Origin: Ruthenibacterium sp.
GTDB taxonomy: Bacteria > Bacillota > Clostridia > Oscillospirales > Ruminococcaceae
Direction: 5' to 3'
Assembly: GCA_020025255.1 (NCBI GenBank)
Contig: JAHHSK010000084.1
Coordinates: 1 to 5,831 of the forward strand
Length of the DNA stretch: 5,831 nucleotides
Shown here: positions 5,195-5,831 of the stretch, one piece after another
Layout: each line of letters begins with the position of its first letter
Position numbering within the stretch: the first letter of the stretch is position 1
The notes under the pieces: model-generated
Databases searched by the model: none
The model's input: the letters and a program-made list of their open reading frames with translations, nothing else
What the model was told of the DNA's origin: nothing
Made by a program: the position numbers and the translations under genes

Positions 5195-5707
5195 TCAGCC
5201 CCGGATATAGGGCAGGATCAGTTCCCCCAAATAATACCCCGCGCCGACATACACGAAATTCCAAATGGCGATGCCGAACAAAGAAAAGAGCGTATAGCCC
5301 GAAAACTTCATGCGCAGAACACCCGCCGGAATGGGGATCAGCGTGCGCAGCATCGGGATCAGCTTGCCCACAAACAGCCCCCAGTAGCCGCGGCTTTGCA
5401 CATAGTTCATTGCCTTTTGAATGACGGGTCTTTGCTTTGGGAATTTTTCCTGCCATTTTTCCAGCAGCGGCCCGCCGATAAAATAGCCCAGGAAATACGT
5501 CACCCAGCTGCCCGCAAGCCCCGCGATGATCGTGATGACCATAACGGTGAAAAAGCCGATTTCACCATGGGATGCCCAAACGCCGGCCAGTGGCATGATA
5601 ACGCCCGCCGGAAAGCCCGGCAGATTCATATATTCCAAAAATACGATCACCATGATGGCAATGACACCATACGAGCGCAGATATTCCATAACCATATTAT
5701 AATCCAT
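5195..5707 (-). CDS. DedA family (SNARE-associated/VTT domain) membrane protein
   Basis: This 170-residue polytopic membrane protein fits the DedA family. The first helix region leads to FLEYMNLPGFPAGVIMPLAG (23-42), with the acidic residue E25 and the following proline/glycine motif. GSWVTYFLGYFIGGPLLEK (66-84) holds the G...Y..G motif. GKLIPMLRTLIPIPAGVLRMKF (114-135) includes the hallmark R121 and PAG, with Lys where many members have Arg. Hydrophobic segments lie near 12-28, 51-78, 108-130 and 137-160. DedA proteins move lipids across the inner membrane; known members recycle undecaprenyl phosphate or flip phospholipids. The exact substrate here is not readable. ATG 5707 was chosen because GGGGGG (5715-5720) lies 7 bases upstream. 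A longer frame reaches 5770 but would include the promoter -10 element. It is a single-gene unit with its own promoter and terminator. Confidence 0.93.
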   Translation of the reverse strand: MDYNMVMEYLRSYGVIAIMVIVFLEYMNLPGFPAGVIMPLAGVWASHGEIGFFTVMVITIIAGLAGSWVTYFLGYFIGGPLLEKWQEKFPKQRPVIQKAMNYVQSRGYWGLFVGKLIPMLRTLIPIPAGVLRMKFSGYTLFSLFGIAIWNFVYVGAGYYLGELILPYIRG

Positions 5708-5738
5708 TGCGCATCCCCCCATTCTCTGCATACTTTCC

Positions 5739-5767
5739 TTTATATAGGATACCCGAAAAAGCGACAA
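5739..5767 (-). promoter_or_regulatory. Promoter of the DedA gene
   Basis: On the minus strand TTGTCG (5762-5767, 4 of 6 to TTGACA) is followed by a 17-base spacer and TATAAA (5739-5744, 5 of 6). Transcription would start near 5732, about 25 bases before the ATG at 5707, leaving room for the G-rich ribosome site. No TGTAAC-N16-CGAC element is seen here, so control by the neighbouring ECF sigma factor is not supported. Confidence 0.6.
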
Positions 5768-5831
5768 CACTCAAGTGATAATCTGTAAACATTATGTGTA
5801 TAAAACTTCCTTTCGTGTAAACTCATTGACG
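5768..5831. other. AT-rich right edge without a gene
   Basis: This AT-rich stretch upstream of the DedA promoter has no supported gene. TTGAC at 5826-5830 on the plus strand could be the -35 of a promoter for a gene beyond the edge, but the -10 would lie outside the window. Confidence 0.3.

Noticed and set aside
4020..5456. A 478-codon minus-strand open frame across the anti-sigma gene and part of DedA
   Set aside because: It crosses the strong two-way terminator and two well-supported genes, and its protein resembles no family. It is a shadow frame.
1..5831. CRISPR arrays, insertion sequences, tRNA or rRNA genes, and phage genes
   Set aside because: No direct-repeat array, transposase, terminal repeats, cloverleaf-like segment or phage gene was seen. 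Every gene fits ordinary chromosomal content.

Overview
The window looks like chromosome from a mid-to-high-GC Firmicute of the class Clostridia. The iron operon has the clostridial layout (two small FeoA proteins, FeoB, and a short FeoB-associated cysteine-rich membrane protein), Shine-Dalgarno sites are strong AGGAGG or GGGGG types, and promoters are of the sigma-A type. A gut Oscillospirales-like host would fit the base composition and protein style. I cannot name a genus from the sequence alone.

Layout. (1) Positions 1-3053 hold a complete minus-strand ferrous-iron uptake operon. It has a promoter at 3025-3053, an 18-bp dyad operator at 2994-3011, feoA-like gene 1 (2729-2938), feoA (2487-2708), feoB (212-2419), a 45-residue cysteine-rich membrane protein (42-179), and an intrinsic terminator at 11-39. 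(2) The 303-bp divergent region 2939-3241 carries the feo promoter on one strand and two candidate tandem promoters for the next operon on the other. (3) Positions 3242-5057 on the plus strand hold a translationally coupled pair, an ECF sigma factor and a membrane anti-sigma factor. The anti-sigma factor has an HX3CX2C zinc motif, about five membrane segments and a large outer domain that resembles YfjL-type proteins. (4) A strong two-way terminator at 5140-5186 separates this pair from a convergent minus-strand DedA-family membrane protein (5195-5707), which has its own promoter at 5739-5767.

How it works together. FeoB imports Fe2+ through the inner membrane. The FeoA proteins are cytosolic SH3-like partners, and the short cysteine-rich protein is the usual last member of this operon type. 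The operator at the promoter has a second copy (14 of 18 bases identical) in the feoA-feoB gap. Both copies have the TTAG-N6-CTAA form, compatible with a DtxR-family metal-dependent repressor, so the operon is probably iron-repressed at two points. A hairpin with eight U residues at the end of feoA may further tune feoB expression. The sigma/anti-sigma pair probably senses something outside the membrane and turns on its own promoter, which has the TGTAAC-N16-CGAC form known from SigX/SigW-type promoters. DedA proteins handle membrane lipid carriers, so the right half of the window has a loose cell-envelope theme. No direct regulatory link between the halves is visible.

The most notable items are the paired operators, the anti-sigma factor with a YfjL-like outer domain, and the tiny FeoB-associated protein.
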